Assembly (NCBI RefSeq): GCF_901709675.1
Contig: NC_051090.1
Coordinates: forward strand, 6,465,842-6,529,841
Direction of reading: 5' to 3'
Source of the DNA: Syngnathus acus
Lineage: Eukaryota > Chordata > Actinopteri > Syngnathiformes > Syngnathidae
Length of the DNA: 64,000 bases
Shown here piece by piece: positions 61,064-64,000 of the stretch. How positions within the stretch are numbered: position 1 is the stretch's first letter; each line of letters begins with the position of its first letter. The notes below the pieces were generated by a model, which was not told the origin of the DNA, made no database searches, and was given only the letters and a program-made list of their open reading frames with translations. A program made the position numbers and the translations under genes.

Positions 61064-64000
61064 GTTGGCGATTGCAATCGGATCACTGATGAGAATGAAA
61101 TATTAGCGTCCGCCGTCCCTGCTTGCTGTCTGACAGCTCGCAGCGTAACCAGTCATTGACAGTCGGTCAATTTTAATCAGGCATGGTAAATTACATGTCC
61201 TAATTTAAGGATTGTCCAATAATTTTGTATAATGCAAATATTCTTGATATAAATAGATTAAAAAAAATGAAAACGAGGATTTATTTCCTATTTAAATTAA
61301 AAAGGAATTGCAGCGAAAGTCCGTTAGGCATATCTAGGACAGCCCCAACCCTCCACTCTGTTACTATACATTTACCACTAAGGGGCGCTAGTGCACTGCC
61401 ACAATGACAAACGAAGGCACTACGTCGGGTGGCCGAGTTTAAACTGCGATAATACTTTTGTTTTAAATTGCAAGGGGGAAAAAACAGTTTTTATACAGTA
61501 CAATTACTTTACTATCTGGGATATTCTTGTGTTGGTGTGTACCATCACGGGTTTCTCCCAAATCAGTGACATCCGGCGCTGGATCAGGTTTTGCGTGAAC
61601 ACCTGAACACTTGTGAGTGATCTCATTTTGTATTTGTGTCAATATAGCCAGTTTAATAATAGGCTGAAAGTAAATCAAAAGGAATCAAAATGTGAGTGTG
61701 CAAGTTAAACAGATAACATACAAGTTGGCTCAAAAAACAACAACAAGAATGTCCATTCACTCACCACTGAAGTTGGAAAACAACTGTGGTTAAATGTTAT
61801 TTCTTCCTCCGGTGAATGTTATTGCTCCTTTCTCCACGTTTCGGAAACAAGCATAATTTGTAACAGCAAGAATAAATAAATACTGTTATAGCGTCATTTT
61901 TATTAAGACAAATCCATCCATTACAGTGGAAAATTCAATAGGGAAGGTCATCAGTTCATTTTCAGTTCACATTTTGTTTTTTGGGGGGGCTAACCAGTTT
62001 TTCCCATTTGTTTTAACCAGACTACAGAGACAGGCTGTTTTGTACAATAAATGTTGCAATGTTTTTTTTTTTGTGGAACTGTGCGAACACAGCAACAAGG
62101 AAACTTCTGTACGGTCACATTCTTGCTGATGTTGTCAGTTTGGCCTGGTGGTGCATTAAATGTCAGATATAATTTATCTGTATACAAAGATTCCCCTTGT
62201 GTTTCCTGCAAACTAAACCAAATTCTCCGATTGCCTCCTGCCCTCAAAGGCAGAGATGTTAGTTTATCCAATCAAATGAAACCACTTCATGGCAATTGTA
62301 GGGAGAAAAGTAGGAACGGTGATACGCGTCGCTTGGTGCACAGAGTGCACACAATCTGGCCTGATCTTGATCAAAGTTCACGAGAACACCAAAGTGAATT
62401 TGTTCGTGACCCGACGAGACCTTCACATGTTTTATAGCCTAGCGAGAAAGTCATAAAAGTCAAAAGCCCGAGTCCGGTTGGGAAGAGCTGAGAATCACAT
62501 TTTCTCCTTCTCCATCTCTCTGTCTGTCCTCAGGCTGCTCTGCTAAGTGGAAGATTAATGCTGATATGATGTCCTTCCATCCCACTTAATGGAGCTTGGC
62601 GTCCCGGTTTCCTGTTGTATGAGTAATCCATGCAGGTTGGTGAGAGCGGAGGTGGTCAACAAAGCACAAAACCAATTTGGGGCGCACGTTGAAACTGTCA
62701 CTTGTAATAATTTTGCACAATTGAGAAATGCTGATCAGTCGGTGTGCGCGTGGGTAAATGCTGCAGATTAATGAGAGATTAGCCACTGAGCAATCATTTT
62801 TCAGTGCCACTCCTGTTTTAAGTATTTTTTTTATTTATTTTTTTTAAATCCTCCCTTAAATTCTCTAAGGATTTTGTCATTTTCTCACCACTTGTGGCAG
62901 GTTGCCAAAACACATCATGTGACGCAATCCTGAAGATATAATGCAAGAAGCAATACTTAGTCCATTTAATTCCCTTGTTAACGTGCAGATAGCTGCAACA
63001 TGTCCTAACTTTCTTCATGGATAAATATGTGACATAAGTGACAATAGTTAGTCATCCAATCCGATTTTATTGTCAACTACAGCGTATCCCTCAGGACATC
63101 TTACGGGTTTCTCTAAATAGTGGGGAAATTACATAATCGATTGCATCAACACTTTCACCAATTCTTGTCAGAAATTTGTCATAACAGAAAGATATGCAAG
63201 TTCTAGCCAATGTTGCGCTCTCTGCAGCTATTAATATTTCTTGTAGTATAAGACATTATATTCAAATTCAAAGCTGTGTCCCGGTAAATAAGAAAATGAT
63301 GTGATTTCCAGACATGAACTTCATTTTCAGCTTTTCACTTCCAGTAATCTCTCTCCGTCTTTTTACACTGTGTCCTGGGGTCCACTACTTTACGTAAAGC
63401 AGCCAATTGATTTAGCGATTCATTACAGTTTGGCCGGTGGAAATAAGACAAGGAGAAAAATAGAAGATAGCGTATGACAAGCCGAAGGGCTATCTGGTTG
63501 CGCGGGGCAACAGCCAGATAATGGATGGCGAGGTCTCCTGGAGCCAGTCTGTCCATTAAGTTTCGTTAATATGCTCTGAGGACATTGGCGTGCCTCCTCT
63601 GCCTTCATATTTACTTCCACAGACATTCGCTCATTGCGGCCAGTTCTTTTCCACATCTACCGCTATTGTCTCTCTTAACCGCTATTACATTTCAAAATAG
63701 CTCTCCCCTCTGGAAAAAGTCTTTTCTTACCTCCCTTTTATTCCATTGCATAAGTCGGAGTACATACCGTATCGTCTTTGATAACAATGGCGAGAGGATT
63801 TGTGCAAGAGCGGCCGAGTGGGAACTTGCGAAAGAGGAGCGCACGTAATGCCTGACTGTCAAGACCGGGTCGTGAACTGTACATTTAGTGGAGTAAATTC
63901 ATGAATGGACACATGTGGTACATGCGTAAGAGTGTGTTTAGTACATATGGAGCAATGGGATGACAGGAAGACCAAAATGAAGCTGTGGTGAGGAAGGTTC
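61064..64000. other. ncln upstream region to the right edge, no gene recognised
   Basis: About 80 bases before the ncln ATG are CpG-containing (GCGTCCGCCGTCC), a likely promoter part without a TATA box. Beyond this the sequence is AT-rich with short ORFs of no recognisable family. No clear transposon ends were noticed after 61.2 kb, and 63.4-63.9 kb has mixed composition that could be conserved non-coding DNA, which cannot be judged from one sequence. Confidence 0.5.

Noticed and set aside
1-64000. CRISPR array, operon, phage or other prokaryotic system
   Set aside because: No regularly spaced identical repeats and no uninterrupted bacterial-type genes. The spliced vertebrate genes exclude a prokaryotic origin.

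Overview
The window is nuclear DNA of a ray-finned fish, most likely a percomorph teleost. The genes are split into exons with GT-AG introns, the protein products look vertebrate, and the spaces between genes carry short hAT-like elements, fold-back MITEs, tRNA-like SINE fragments and a (CTTGA)n LINE/SINE tail of kinds common in teleosts. I cannot name the species. There is no prokaryotic gene structure and no CRISPR array, and I saw no tRNA or rRNA gene.

Layout, left to right. Positions 3-98 look like the last codons of a + strand gene that enters from the left, followed by its 3' UTR with two AATAAA signals near 1.02-1.06 kb. A two-exon gene on the - strand (10451 to 5566) encodes a 602-residue coiled-coil protein related to PRR16 (Largen) and INSYN1. 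After about 10 kb without a recognisable gene comes tnfaip8l1 on the - strand (22312 to 20919). An 11-kb gene-free stretch follows (22.3-33.7 kb); its middle is poor in recognisable repeats and rich in homeodomain-type TAATTA words. Then cope (10 exons, 33727-36718) and cers1 (7 exons, 38216-53887) lie in tandem on the + strand. cers1 has a very large, transposon-filled first intron. Last is ncln (nicalin, 15 exons) on the - strand from 61063 to 57390, tail to tail with cers1. The remaining 3 kb to the right edge shows no gene.

The four identified genes have human counterparts on the short arm of chromosome 19. COPE and CERS1 are adjacent in the same order at 19p13.11, and TNFAIP8L1 and NCLN are at 19p13.3, so the window is a rearranged piece of an old linkage group. 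The genes are not one pathway. cope (Golgi-ER COPI coat), cers1 (ER ceramide synthesis) and ncln (ER membrane complex) all act in the early secretory pathway; tnfaip8l1 belongs to a lipid-binding, death-signalling family.

The exon models of cope, cers1, ncln, tnfaip8l1 and the PRR16-like gene were read by hand from splice sites and codon phase. They give complete open products of 302, 367, 561, 186 and 602 residues. The most interesting points are the long PRR16/INSYN1-like gene, a pair of in-frame alternative donors in ncln, a three-level nest of hAT-like insertions ending 35 bp before cers1 exon 2, and a perfect 64-bp palindrome.
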